The notes beneath the pieces were generated by a model that did not search any database, was not told where the DNA came from, and worked only from the letters and a program-made list of their open reading frames with translations. Below are positions 33,388-41,601 of a DNA stretch of 64,000 bases, piece by piece. The position numbers and the translations under genes were made by a program. The stretch is from Delftia tsuruhatensis (GTDB lineage Bacteria; Pseudomonadota; Gammaproteobacteria; Burkholderiales; Burkholderiaceae_C): positions 124,001-188,000 of the forward strand of contig NZ_LR813084.1 of assembly GCF_903815225.1 (NCBI RefSeq), in the 5' to 3' direction. Within the stretch, counting starts at the first letter, position 1. Each line of letters begins with the position of its first letter.

Positions 33388-33532
33388 CCTGATTCCTTGG
33401 GTCTTCAGGGGGCCTGCAGCAGCACGCTGCAGTTTGGAATACGTCATGGGATTTCCGCTGAAGTCAGTGCCTGAGCAGCTGACATAAGCGTGATCGGAAA
33501 GCCTTGTTGCAAGCACCGCGCTGCGGCATGCG
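33388..33532. other. Short non-coding gap at the boundary of the low-GC patch
   Basis: About 145 bp with no gene. Composition changes back to GC-rich at the acyl-CoA dehydrogenase stop (33533), so this marks the right edge of the AT-richer patch. No direct repeats or integrase site are visible. Confidence 0.35.
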
Positions 33533-34684
33533 CTACCCCAACACCCCCCGCGCAATGATCCCCCGCTGCACTTCAGACGACCCTTCGTAGATCCGCAGGA
33601 TGCGTGCATCGCGCACCAGGCGCTCCAGCGGCATGTCGCGCGTATAGCCGTAGCCGCCGTGGATCTGCAGGGCCTCGTCGGTGACAAAGCCCGCCATTTC
33701 CGAGGCATGCAGCTTGGCCATGGCCGAGTGCTGGGTGAAGGGCTGGCCGGCCTGTCGCAGGGCCAGGGCCTGCAGGGTCAGCGCCCAGGAGGCCTCCAGG
33801 CGCAGCTTCATGTCGGCCAGCTTCCACTGGATGCCCTGTTTCGTGGCCAGCGGCTCGCCGCCCACCAGGCGCTGGGCCGCCCATTGCGCGGCGGCGGCCA
33901 GCGCGGCCTCGGCCACGCCCAGGGCGGTGGCCGCCACGTCCAGGCGGCTGTTGTCCAGCACCTTCATGGCCGTCTTGAAGCCCGTGCCCTCGGCGCCCAG
34001 CCGGTGGCTGGCCGGCACGCGCACGCCATCCAGCGCGACCTCGAAGGCATGGCCGCCACGGATGCCCATGAGTTTTTCGGGGGCCGAGACCTGGATGCCC
34101 GGCAGATCGCGCGGCACGATGAAGGCGCTGACGCCGCGCGCGCCGGCCTGCGGATCGGTCTTGGCAAAGACCACCAGGAAGCGCGCCTCGGCCGCGTTGG
34201 AGATGAAGTGCTTGACGCCCGTGAGCACATAGTTCTCGCCATCGTCCGTGCGCTCGGCCCGGGTGCGCATGTCGGCCGGGTGCGATCCGCCGCGCGGCTC
34301 GGTCAGCGCGAAGGCCGCCAGCCATTCGCCGCTGGCGCAGCGCGGCAGCCACTGGCGGCGCTGTGCGTCGTCGCCGCCGATGAGCACCGCGTCCGTGCCC
34401 AGGTAGTGGGCGCCGATCATGGAGGAGGTGGCCGCACAGGCGCGCGAGATCGCCACCAGCGACATGAGCATGGCCGTGGGTGTGACGCCGGGGCCGCCCA
34501 GGGCCTCGGGCAGGTTCATTCCCATCACGCCCAGGCGAGCGAGGCCGGGGACATGGCAGGTGGCGGACAGCGCCTCCTCGTCCATGCGCTGCGCCAGGGG
34601 GGCCAGCGTGTCGTCGGCAAAGCGGGCCACGGCGTCGGCGACGGCCTGGTCTTCTTCGGTGGTGCCCAGTCTGAGAAAAGTCAT
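33533..34684 (-). CDS. Acyl-CoA dehydrogenase
   Basis: A 383-residue flavoenzyme of the standard family. FAD/substrate motifs are FALTEPRGGSHPADMRTRAE, FISNAAEARFLVVFAKTD and GTGFKTAMKVLDNSRLDVAA; the C-terminal signature is ALQIHGGYGYTRDMPLERLVRDARILRIYEGSSEVQR. The expected catalytic Glu is found in YEGSSE. It would oxidise an acyl-CoA to the 2-enoyl-CoA with ETF as acceptor. It is placed 9 bp after the CoA-transferase gene, so the pair probably activates and then desaturates one carboxylic acid. Confidence 0.93.
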   Translation of the reverse strand: MTFLRLGTTEEDQAVADAVARFADDTLAPLAQRMDEEALSATCHVPGLARLGVMGMNLPEALGGPGVTPTAMLMSLVAISRACAATSSMIGAHYLGTDAVLIGGDDAQRRQWLPRCASGEWLAAFALTEPRGGSHPADMRTRAERTDDGENYVLTGVKHFISNAAEARFLVVFAKTDPQAGARGVSAFIVPRDLPGIQVSAPEKLMGIRGGHAFEVALDGVRVPASHRLGAEGTGFKTAMKVLDNSRLDVAATALGVAEAALAAAAQWAAQRLVGGEPLATKQGIQWKLADMKLRLEASWALTLQALALRQAGQPFTQHSAMAKLHASEMAGFVTDEALQIHGGYGYTRDMPLERLVRDARILRIYEGSSEVQRGIIARGVLG

Positions 34685-34693
34685 GGGGTAGGT

Positions 34694-35944
34694 TCAGTGA
34701 GTGGAGGAAGCGGTGGGGGAAGGGGTGGGGTGGCCCAGCGCGCCCGAGGCGCGCAGCGCGGCGATGGCTTCGGCGCCACGGCCCAGCCATTGGGACAGCA
34801 GGGCCTCGGTGTGCTCGCCCAGGGCCGGCGCGCGCTCGGCGCGGTTGGGCGCGGCGCCTCCGAAGTGCACGGGCTGGGTGGGCAGGCGCAGGCCGGGCAG
34901 GCGCGGGTCGTCGACCTCGCGCAGCAGGCCGCGCGCCCGGATCTGCGGTGATTCCAGGGCCTGGGCGATGTTCCACAGGGGCGCTGCGGGCACGCCGGCC
35001 GCGTCGAGCGCGGACACCACGTCGGCCACGTCGCGCAGGCCGGCCCAGGCCTCGATGGCCTGGCGCAGCGCGGGCTCGTGGGCCGAGCGGCTTTCATCCG
35101 TGGCGAAGCGCGGGTCGCCGGCCAGGTGGGGCAGGTCCATGGCCTGGGCGGTGGCCTCGAACAGCTTCCTGTTGAGCACGGCCAGCGCGAAATGCCCGTC
35201 CCGCGCGCGGTACACGCCGAAGGGCGCGGACAGCGGATGGCGGTTGCCCACGCGGCGCGCCGGACGGCCCGTGAACAGGTAGCGCGACATGGAGGTCGCC
35301 AGAAAGCTCAGCGTGGTGTCGAACATGGCCACGTCCACCTGCTGGCCCCGGCCCGTGGCGCGCGCCTGCAGCAGCGCGGCCAGCGTGGCCCAGGAGGCGA
35401 ACAGCCCGGCGACCACGTCGCTGACGGCCTCGCCCACCAGGGTGGGCGGGCCTTCGGGCTCGCCCGTGGCTTCCATGATTCCGCTCATGGCCTGGACGAT
35501 GATGTCGTAGGCCGGGCGGTGGGCCAGCGGGCCGGTCTGCCCGAAGCCCGAGACGCTGACGTAGACCAGGCGCGGGTTGAGCGCGCACAGCTGCGCGGGC
35601 CCTATGCCCAGGCGCTCGGCCACGCCGGGGCGGAAGTTCTCCACCACCACGTCGGCCTGCGCCGCCATCTCGCGGACCAGGGCCACGGCCTCGGCATGCC
35701 GCAGGTCCAGCACCAGGCTTCGCTTGTTGCGATTCATGACGGTGAACAGCGCGCTCTCGCCGTTCTTCAGGGGACCGATGGCGCGGTAGTCGTCGCCCTG
35801 GGGCGGCTCGATCTTGACGACCTCGGCGCCCAGGTCTGCCAGCAGTGCCGTGGCCAGCGGGCCGGCGAGCACGCGCGTGAAGTCGAGGATGCGCACGCCG
35901 TCCAGCGGTCGTGTGGCGGGGGCGGCAGGGGAGGTGTCGTTCAT
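34694..35944 (-). CDS. Type III CoA-transferase (CaiB/BaiF family)
   Basis: A 416-residue CoA-transferase. The opening LDGVRILDFTRVLAGPLATALLADLGAEVVKIEPPQGDD is typical of the family; the catalytic Asp is in RPAYDIIVQAMSG (about residue 165). It moves CoA between carboxylates without ATP. The ATG at 35944 (MNDTSPAAP) is chosen over one at 35998. It is first in a minus-strand pair with the acyl-CoA dehydrogenase and divergent from a LysR gene, the usual layout of a small inducible acid-degradation operon. The substrate is unknown. Confidence 0.92.
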   Translation of the reverse strand: MNDTSPAAPATRPLDGVRILDFTRVLAGPLATALLADLGAEVVKIEPPQGDDYRAIGPLKNGESALFTVMNRNKRSLVLDLRHAEAVALVREMAAQADVVVENFRPGVAERLGIGPAQLCALNPRLVYVSVSGFGQTGPLAHRPAYDIIVQAMSGIMEATGEPEGPPTLVGEAVSDVVAGLFASWATLAALLQARATGRGQQVDVAMFDTTLSFLATSMSRYLFTGRPARRVGNRHPLSAPFGVYRARDGHFALAVLNRKLFEATAQAMDLPHLAGDPRFATDESRSAHEPALRQAIEAWAGLRDVADVVSALDAAGVPAAPLWNIAQALESPQIRARGLLREVDDPRLPGLRLPTQPVHFGGAAPNRAERAPALGEHTEALLSQWLGRGAEAIAALRASGALGHPTPSPTASSTH

Positions 35945-35987
35945 GGGTGCAGCCTGGGGGTGGTCGATGGCTGCATGCTGGCCCGGG

Positions 35988-36023
35988 ATTGGATCCATGG
36001 AAAATATTCAATCCTGATCCAAT
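35988..36023. promoter_or_regulatory. Dyad between CoA-transferase and LysR genes
   Basis: Perfect arms ATTGGATC and GATCCAAT separated by 20 bp of AT-rich DNA, centred in the divergent intergenic region. It is a likely LysR operator controlling both directions. The longer CoA-transferase start (35998) would lie inside it, which supports the downstream start. Confidence 0.5.
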
Positions 36024-36035
36024 GCATTCGAAAAA

Positions 36036-36932
36036 ATGATCCATATCAGCCTGAGGCAACTGGAGTACTTTCTTGCGGCGGCCCGGTATGGCGGCGCGGC
36101 GCGCGCGGCGGAGGCCCTGCATGTGTCGCAGCCCTCGATCTCCAAGGCCGTCGCCGACCTGGAGGCACTGTGGGGCGAGGCCTTGTTCGTGCGCCGCCAT
36201 GCGCGGGGGATGGACCTGACGGCCGCGGGCAGCGTGCGCCAGCGCGAGGCGCAGGCGCTCATCGAGTGCGCGCAGCGGCTGCAGGGCCCGCGCACGGCGG
36301 CCATGGCGGGCCTGCTGCGCCTGGGCTATCTGAGCACGCTGGGGCCGCGCTGGGTGCCGGCCATCGTGGCGCAGATGCGCAAGAGCCATCCGCAGGTGGA
36401 GATCGCGCTGGTCGAGGGCGATACCGAGAGCCTGACGCGCGGGCTGGAACGTGGCGAGCTCGATGTGGCGCTGCAATACGACCTGGGGCTGGCCCGGCCG
36501 CGCCTGGCGCTGGCCCCTGTGGCGGATCTGGCGCCCTATGCGCTGTTGCCCTGGGGCCATGCGCTGGCGCACAAGGCCACGGTGCGGCTGGCGGAGCTGG
36601 CCCGCTCGCCGCTGGTGCTGATCGGCCTGCCCCACAGCCGCGAGTATTTCCTGTCCCTGTTCCGCGACGCGGGTGCCGCGCCCGAGGTCGCCTTCGAGAC
36701 CGAATCGCTGGAGATGGCGCGCTCCCTGGTGGCCAACGGCCTGGGCGTGGGGCTGCTGACCACCCGGCCCGTGGTGGACCGGGCGCACGACGGCAAGCGC
36801 CTGGCCTGCCGGCGCCTGAGCGGTTCCGTGGCGCGGCAGTCGGTGGTGATGGTTTTCCCCAGGAGCATGGCTTCCCCTCTGGTCCAGCCGCTGCTGCCCG
36901 TGGTCCGCTCCCTGTTCGCCCGCGCGGCCTGA
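36036..36932 (+). CDS. LysR-family transcriptional regulator
   Basis: A 298-residue LysR protein. The winged helix is at residues about 4-62 (ISLRQLEYFLAAARYGGAARAAEALHVSQPSISKAVADLEALWG). The effector domain contains LRLGYLSTLGPRWVPAIVAQMRKSHPQVEI and ends with the VANGLGVGLLTTRP loop. It is divergent from the CoA-transferase/acyl-CoA dehydrogenase pair and probably activates it in response to the acid or its CoA ester. The gene stops about 50 bp before the first HutC-like site. Confidence 0.93.
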   Translation: MIHISLRQLEYFLAAARYGGAARAAEALHVSQPSISKAVADLEALWGEALFVRRHARGMDLTAAGSVRQREAQALIECAQRLQGPRTAAMAGLLRLGYLSTLGPRWVPAIVAQMRKSHPQVEIALVEGDTESLTRGLERGELDVALQYDLGLARPRLALAPVADLAPYALLPWGHALAHKATVRLAELARSPLVLIGLPHSREYFLSLFRDAGAAPEVAFETESLEMARSLVANGLGVGLLTTRPVVDRAHDGKRLACRRLSGSVARQSVVMVFPRSMASPLVQPLLPVVRSLFARAA

Positions 36933-36980
36933 GCGGCGCGATGGGTGCAACCCCTTCGCGATTTCCCGGACAGGGAAGTT

Positions 36981-36992
36981 CTGTATATACAG
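36981..36992. promoter_or_regulatory. HutC-like operator, site 1
   Basis: Perfect 12-bp palindrome CTGTATATACAG about 225 bp before the dioxygenase gene. It shares 11 contiguous bases with the site before hutH. The TGTATATACA core agrees with HutC operators I know from pseudomonads. Confidence 0.65.
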
Positions 36993-37014
36993 GTATGCGC
37001 AACTGAGGGATTCT

Positions 37015-37160
37015 TGCCCCCGGTGGCATCGGAAAAGTGCAGGGAGCCTGCACATATGCGGTGCAGCCACTGTGATCTTCGCACCAGATAAAGCGCGAAT
37101 CTGCACAGGGACAGGAGGGTCGTCCCTTGTGAGCCGTGTGGCAGGGCACTTCGGTGGAGC
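37015..37160 (+). ncRNA. Structured leader RNA of the dioxygenase/importer operon (possible degenerate cobalamin-type riboswitch)
   Basis: The ~220-nt leader between the palindrome at 36981 and the start at 37217 has several hairpins: GTGCAGG-GAG-CCTGCAC, TTCGC/GCGAA and GGGAC/GTCCC. GGTGGC upstream can close with GCCACTG. The blocks GGTGGC, GGAAAAG, GCCACTGTGA and GTGAGCC occur in the order seen in cobalamin riboswitches, but the final AGGAGACCTGCC box is missing. I therefore treat it as a structured leader of unproven type; cobalamin has no obvious link to these genes. Confidence 0.3.
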
Positions 37161-37187
37161 TGGCACGCATCCTGCTTTGCTGGGAAA

Positions 37188-37198
37188 TGTATAGACAG
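37188..37198. promoter_or_regulatory. HutC-like operator, site 2
   Basis: TGTATAGACAG, one mismatch from the TGTATATACAG of sites 1 and 3, 18 bp before the dioxygenase start codon. Confidence 0.45.
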
Positions 37199-37216
37199 TT
37201 CTATCGGGGGTTTGAC

Positions 37217-38041
37217 ATGGCAGTTGTAGAGCAGATGCCGGTTTCCGAGGCTGACATTGCGGCATTCGAGCGTGACGGAGTCATCGTGATCCGCCAGGCA
37301 TTCACGGACTGGATGGAGCCGCTGCGCGAGGGCGTGCGCCGGCTGATGGCCGATCCCAGCCCCATGGAGCGATCGGTGGTGCCGGCCGATGGCTCCGCTC
37401 CGTTCTTCCAGGACCTGTGCAACTGGCAGCGCATTCCCGAGTTCAGCGACTTCGTGCTGCATTCCCCTGCCGGTGCGCTCGCCGCGCGGTTGATGCGCTC
37501 GCGCACGGCGCGCTTTTTCCATGACCATGTGCTGGTCAAGCAGCCCGGCGGCAGCACGGTCACGCCCTGGCACCAGGACCAGCCCTATTACTGCGTGGAA
37601 GGCCGCCAGAGCGTGAGCTTCTGGACGCCGCTGGACCCGGTGGCGCGCTCGGTGGTGATGGAGTGCGTGCGCGGCTCGCACCGCTGGGGCCAGGACTTCC
37701 GGCCCATGCGCTTCGATGGCACGCGCCTGTACGAGAACGACAACTATGCCGCGCTGCCCGACATCGACGCGGCACGCGAGCAGTTCGACATCGCGGGCTG
37801 GGACATGGAGCCCGGCGACGTGATCGCCTTCAACTTCCGCACCGTGCATGGCGCGCCCGGCAACCGCTCGCCCGTGGCGCGCCGCGTGTTCTCGGCACGC
37901 TGGGTGGGCGACGACGCCGTCTATGCCGACCGTGGCGGCAAGGGCTCGCCACCGATCAAGGGCCTGACCATGCGGCATGGCGACCCTTTCGACGATCCGA
38001 TGTTCCCGGTGGTCTGGCGCGATGGCGCGCAGGCGGCCTAG
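37217..38041 (+). CDS. PhyH-family Fe(II)/2-oxoglutarate dioxygenase
   Basis: A 274-residue predicted non-heme iron oxygenase of the phytanoyl-CoA hydroxylase family. The iron triad is visible: H119 and D121 in TPWHQDQPYY and the distal H211 in VHGAPGNRS, with the 2-oxoglutarate Arg a few residues later. PhyH relatives hydroxylate small amino acids such as ectoine or proline, as well as acyl-CoAs. It is first in a unit with an ABC importer and hutC, behind HutC-like sites, so its substrate may be a histidine-related compound that needs oxidation before the hut pathway. That is inference. Confidence 0.88.
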   Translation: MAVVEQMPVSEADIAAFERDGVIVIRQAFTDWMEPLREGVRRLMADPSPMERSVVPADGSAPFFQDLCNWQRIPEFSDFVLHSPAGALAARLMRSRTARFFHDHVLVKQPGGSTVTPWHQDQPYYCVEGRQSVSFWTPLDPVARSVVMECVRGSHRWGQDFRPMRFDGTRLYENDNYAALPDIDAAREQFDIAGWDMEPGDVIAFNFRTVHGAPGNRSPVARRVFSARWVGDDAVYADRGGKGSPPIKGLTMRHGDPFDDPMFPVVWRDGAQAA

Positions 38042-38113
38042 GACCCAGGTGGAGCAGGCCGCCGGACAGCGGCTGCCTGCGCAGTGTTGTCAATGTCGAT
38101 GAGGGGATTTTCC

Positions 38114-39076
38114 ATGTCCATGATGAAGAAAACCATGCTGGGCCTTTCGCTGGCCGCGGGCCTGTCCGGGGCGGTCCTGGCGCAGGAGACCAAGGTGTCC
38201 GTCGCCATGTCCGGCTGGACGGGCTTCGGCCCGCTGACGCTGGCCAGGGAGGCCGGCATCTTCAAGAAGCACGGGCTCGACGTGAGCATCCGCAAGATTC
38301 CCCAGAAGGACCGCCATCTGGCGATCGCCTCGGGCGACGTGCAGTGCGCGGCCACCTCGACCGAGACCTGGATCGTCTGGAATGCCAATGGCGTGGCCAC
38401 GACCCAGCTGTTCAAGATGGACCAGGGCATGGGTGCCGACGGCATCGTGGCCAGGCCCGGCATCGACAAGGTCGAGGACCTCAAGGGCAAGACCATCGGC
38501 GTGTCCGCGCCCGGCACCAACCCTTACTTCTCGCTGGCCTGGATCCTCAAGAAGCACGGCATGACGCTCAAGGACGTGAAGATGGTGACGCTGGAGCCGG
38601 CCCAGGCCGCCAACGCACTGATCGCAGGCAACAGCGGGCTGGACGCGGCCATGACCTATGAGCCCTATCTGGGCCTGGTGCGCAGCCAGCCCGACAAGGG
38701 CAAGCTGATCGCCGACTCCAAGCAGTACTCCATGGTGTTCGACACCTTCGGCTGCACGCCCAAGTTCATCAAGGACAACCCCAAGGCCGCCAAGGGGCTG
38801 ACCGAAAGCTATTTCGAGGCGCTGGAGCTGATCGAGAAGGACAAGGCCAAGGCCTTCGCCATCATGGGGGCCGACGTCAAGCAGACGCCCGAGCAGTTCG
38901 AGACCTCGCAAAGCAAGATCCAATGGGCTGACCGCGAGGCCAACATCCGCTTCTTCAACGGCGAGATCCAGGCCTTCAACAAGGAGGCGGCCACCTTGCT
39001 GCTGGAGACGGGCGTGATCCGTGCCATCCCCCCCAACCTCGACAGCCTGTTCGACACGCAGTTCCTGAGGAAGTGA
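38114..39076 (+). CDS. ABC transporter substrate-binding protein (TauA/SsuA-like)
   Basis: A 320-residue periplasmic binding protein. Signal peptide about 1-25 (MKKTMLGLSLAAGLSGAVLAQ); mature start ETKVSVAMSGWTGFGPLTLAREAGIFKKHGLDVSI is the NMT1/TauA type. The pocket segment is CAATSTETWIVW. The family carries taurine, sulfonates, nitrate, pyrimidine precursors and related small polar molecules; location in the hut locus suggests histidine, urocanate or a derivative. ATG 38114 has GAGGGG upstream; longer in-frame starts exist but displace the signal peptide. Confidence 0.9.
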   Translation: MSMMKKTMLGLSLAAGLSGAVLAQETKVSVAMSGWTGFGPLTLAREAGIFKKHGLDVSIRKIPQKDRHLAIASGDVQCAATSTETWIVWNANGVATTQLFKMDQGMGADGIVARPGIDKVEDLKGKTIGVSAPGTNPYFSLAWILKKHGMTLKDVKMVTLEPAQAANALIAGNSGLDAAMTYEPYLGLVRSQPDKGKLIADSKQYSMVFDTFGCTPKFIKDNPKAAKGLTESYFEALELIEKDKAKAFAIMGADVKQTPEQFETSQSKIQWADREANIRFFNGEIQAFNKEAATLLLETGVIRAIPPNLDSLFDTQFLRK

Positions 39077-39078
39077 CC

Positions 39079-39936
39079 ATGGCCTCCGTCAGCTCCATAG
39101 ACAAGCCGGCGGCGGGCACGCCGCCCTCCGATCCGCCCCAGGCCAACGGACCTCGCAAGATGAAGTTGCTGCATCCGGTCGATCCCCGTGTCCGCCTGTG
39201 CCTGGGCGTGGGCTTCTTCGCGCTGTTCCTGCTGTTCTGGACTTTCCTGACCGTGGCCGGCATCGTCGCTCCGCATTTCCTGGCCTCGCCGCTGCAGGCG
39301 GTCAAGGCGGCCTGGAAGCTGTTCGCGGACTTCGGCTTTCTGAACGACGTGGGCATGACGGTCTGGCGCGTGATGGGGGGCTTCCTGCTGGCGGCCGTGA
39401 TCGCCGTGCCGCTGGGCATCGCCATGGGGGCCTACAAGCCCGTCGAGGCCGTGTTCGAGCCCTTCATCTCGTTCGCGCGCTACCTGCCGGCCTCGGCCTT
39501 CATCCCGCTGCTGATCATGTGGGTGGGCATCGGCGAGGCACAGAAGCTGTCCATCATCTTCATCGGCTGCTTCTTCCAGCTCACGCTGATGGTGATGATG
39601 ATCGTCAGCAACGCACGGCGCGACCTGGTGGAGGCCGCCTACACGCTGGGCTCCACCGACGCCAGCGTGATCCGCCGCGTGCTGCTGCCCGGTGCCGCTC
39701 CCGAGATCGCCGAGGCCCTGCGCCAGGTCCTGGGCCTGGGCTGGACCTATGTGGTGGTCGCCGAGCTGATCGGCGCCGCCTCGGGCATAGGCCACATGAT
39801 CATGGACAGCCAGGCCCTGATGGCCACCGACAACATCATTGCCGGCATCGTCATCATCGGCCTCGTGGGCCTGGCCTCGGACCTGTCGTTCAAGAAGATC
39901 AACCAGAAGCTGTTCCCCTGGAGTTTGATGCGATGA
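39079..39936 (+). CDS. ABC transporter permease (SsuC/TauC-like)
   Basis: A 285-residue inner-membrane permease with about six helices. The ATPase-docking EAA loop reads EAAYTLGSTDASVIRRVLLPGAAPEIAEAL, followed by GLGWTYVVVAELIGAASGIGHMI, the taurine/nitrate subgroup pattern. It follows the binding-protein gene immediately and overlaps the ATPase gene by four bases. A cytoplasmic N-terminal tail of about 40 residues is proline-rich. A GTG two codons upstream is an alternative start. Confidence 0.92.
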   Translation: MASVSSIDKPAAGTPPSDPPQANGPRKMKLLHPVDPRVRLCLGVGFFALFLLFWTFLTVAGIVAPHFLASPLQAVKAAWKLFADFGFLNDVGMTVWRVMGGFLLAAVIAVPLGIAMGAYKPVEAVFEPFISFARYLPASAFIPLLIMWVGIGEAQKLSIIFIGCFFQLTLMVMMIVSNARRDLVEAAYTLGSTDASVIRRVLLPGAAPEIAEALRQVLGLGWTYVVVAELIGAASGIGHMIMDSQALMATDNIIAGIVIIGLVGLASDLSFKKINQKLFPWSLMR

Positions 39937-40718
39937 GCCGCCTGTCCATACGCAACGTCACCAAGGTCTTTGCAGGTACGGCCCGGGGGGCATCGCCGAC
40001 CACGGCGCTGCAGCCCACCAGCCTGGAAGTGGCCGACAACGACTTCATCACCGTGCTGGGCCCCTCGGGCTGCGGCAAGTCCACCCTGCTGCGCCTGGTG
40101 GCCGGCCTGGAGACGCCCACGGGCGGCGAGATCCTGCTGGACGGCCAGCGCGTGCAGGGCCCGGGTGCCGACCGCGGCGTGGTGTTCCAGAGCTATACGC
40201 TGTTCCCCTGGCTCAACGTGCGCCAGAACATCTGCTTCGGCCTGCGCGAGAAGGGCGTGCCGGCGGCCGAGCAAAAGGAGATCAGCGAGCACTTCATCGC
40301 CAGCGTGGGCCTCAAGGGGTTCGAGCAGCATTTCCCCAAGCAGCTGTCGGGCGGCATGCAGCAGCGCGTGGCGATTGCGCGGGCCCTGGCCAACGACCCC
40401 AAGATCTTGCTGCTGGACGAGCCCTTCGGCGCGCTGGACAACCAGACCCGCGTGGTCATGCAGGAGCTGTTGCTGGGCATCTGGGAAAAGCACCGCAAGA
40501 CCGTGATCTTCGTGACCCACGACATCGACGAGTCCATCTTCATGGCCAACCGTGTCGCCGTCTTCAGCGCGCGGCCGGGTCGCATCAAGGCCGACATCGC
40601 CGTCGATCTGCCGCACCCGCGCCACTACACGGTCAAGACTTCGCCCGAGTTCATGGCACTCAAGGCCCGGCTGACGGAGGAGATTCGCGCCGAGTCCCTG
40701 GCGGCTGCTGCACACTGA
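39933..40718 (+). CDS. ABC transporter ATP-binding protein (SsuB/TauB-like)
   Basis: A 261-residue ATPase. Walker A GPSGCGKST, Q-loop VVFQSYTLFPWLNV, signature LSGGMQQRVAIARAL, Walker B ILLLDEPFGALD and switch VTHDIDES are intact. The LSGGMQQR and DEPFGALD wording is that of the nitrate/sulfonate/taurine importers, in keeping with the permease and binding protein. It is followed 8 bp later by hutC, so importer and regulator are probably one transcript. Confidence 0.94.
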   Translation: MSRLSIRNVTKVFAGTARGASPTTALQPTSLEVADNDFITVLGPSGCGKSTLLRLVAGLETPTGGEILLDGQRVQGPGADRGVVFQSYTLFPWLNVRQNICFGLREKGVPAAEQKEISEHFIASVGLKGFEQHFPKQLSGGMQQRVAIARALANDPKILLLDEPFGALDNQTRVVMQELLLGIWEKHRKTVIFVTHDIDESIFMANRVAVFSARPGRIKADIAVDLPHPRHYTVKTSPEFMALKARLTEEIRAESLAAAAH

Positions 40719-40726
40719 GGGTTTTC

Positions 40727-41515
40727 ATGAACGCTGTCCACACCATGTCTTCCCGCCCCACGCCTTCCCGAGCCTCTCTTTCGACGCCGGAGGTGCCCAT
40801 GGCCCTGTACCAGCAGGTCAAGGACCATGTGCTGCGCAAGATCGCCGATGGCTCGCTGTCGGCCGGCGAGCGCATACCCTCCGAGCAGGAACTGGTGCAG
40901 GAATTCGGCGTGGCGCGCATGACGGCCAACCGCGCGCTGCGCGAGCTGGCCGAGCAGGGCGTGATCGTGCGGGTGGCCGGTGTGGGCTCCTTCGTGGCCG
41001 AGGAAAAGCCGCAGTCCACGCTGCTGCACATCGCCAACATCGCCGAGGAGATCCGCCAGCGCGGCCATGACCACCGCTTCGAGCTGATCAGCGTGCGCCG
41101 CGAGGCGGCCTCGCCCGAGGCGGCGGCCTCGCTGCAGCTGCCGGCCGGCAGCTCGGTGTTCCATCTGCAGGGCGTGCATTTCGAGAACGACGTGCCCGTG
41201 CAGCTCGAGGACCGCCATGTGAACCCGCGCATGGCGCCGGACTTCATGGAGCAGGATTTCTCGCTGGTCCAGCCCTCGGTGTACCTGGTGCGCAACGTGC
41301 CCTTCGACCAGATCGAGCATGTGGTCGATGCCACGCTGCCCACGGCCGAGCAGGCCCGCTGGCTGCAGATGACCACCGACCAGCCCTGCCTGACCCTGAC
41401 CCGCCGCACCTGGTACCGCGGCACGCCCGTGACCTGGGTGCATTGCGTGCATCCGGGCATGCGCTACCGCCTGGGCAGCCGCTTTCGCACGGACGGCGCC
41501 TCGCACGACGGCTGA
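40727..41515 (+). CDS. hutC: Histidine utilization repressor HutC (GntR/HutC family)
   Basis: A 262-residue regulator. The GntR winged helix (about 24-95, ALYQQVKDHVLRKIADGSLSAGERIPSEQELVQEFGVARMTANRALRELAEQGVIVR) is followed by the UTRA effector domain, where HutC binds urocanate. The segment GVHFENDVPVQLEDRHVNP and the closing WVHCVHPGMRYRLGSRF are characteristic. It lies between the importer genes and hutH, with matching palindromes before each transcription unit. Urocanate would release repression. Confidence 0.94.
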   Translation: MNAVHTMSSRPTPSRASLSTPEVPMALYQQVKDHVLRKIADGSLSAGERIPSEQELVQEFGVARMTANRALRELAEQGVIVRVAGVGSFVAEEKPQSTLLHIANIAEEIRQRGHDHRFELISVRREAASPEAAASLQLPAGSSVFHLQGVHFENDVPVQLEDRHVNPRMAPDFMEQDFSLVQPSVYLVRNVPFDQIEHVVDATLPTAEQARWLQMTTDQPCLTLTRRTWYRGTPVTWVHCVHPGMRYRLGSRFRTDGASHDG

Positions 41516-41564
41516 CACCGCCTGAGGGTGTTCCCTCTGTTGCTCCGTTTCGTTTCGGTTGATA

Positions 41565-41576
41565 TTGTATATACAG
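41565..41576. promoter_or_regulatory. HutC-like operator, site 3 (hutH promoter)
   Basis: TTGTATATACAG, 26 bp before the hutH start, with the perfect ten-base palindrome TGTATATACA. Placement over or just after the promoter suits repression of hutH onward. Confidence 0.7.
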
Positions 41577-41601
41577 CCCTAGACAAACAAGGATTCTGAT
41601 C

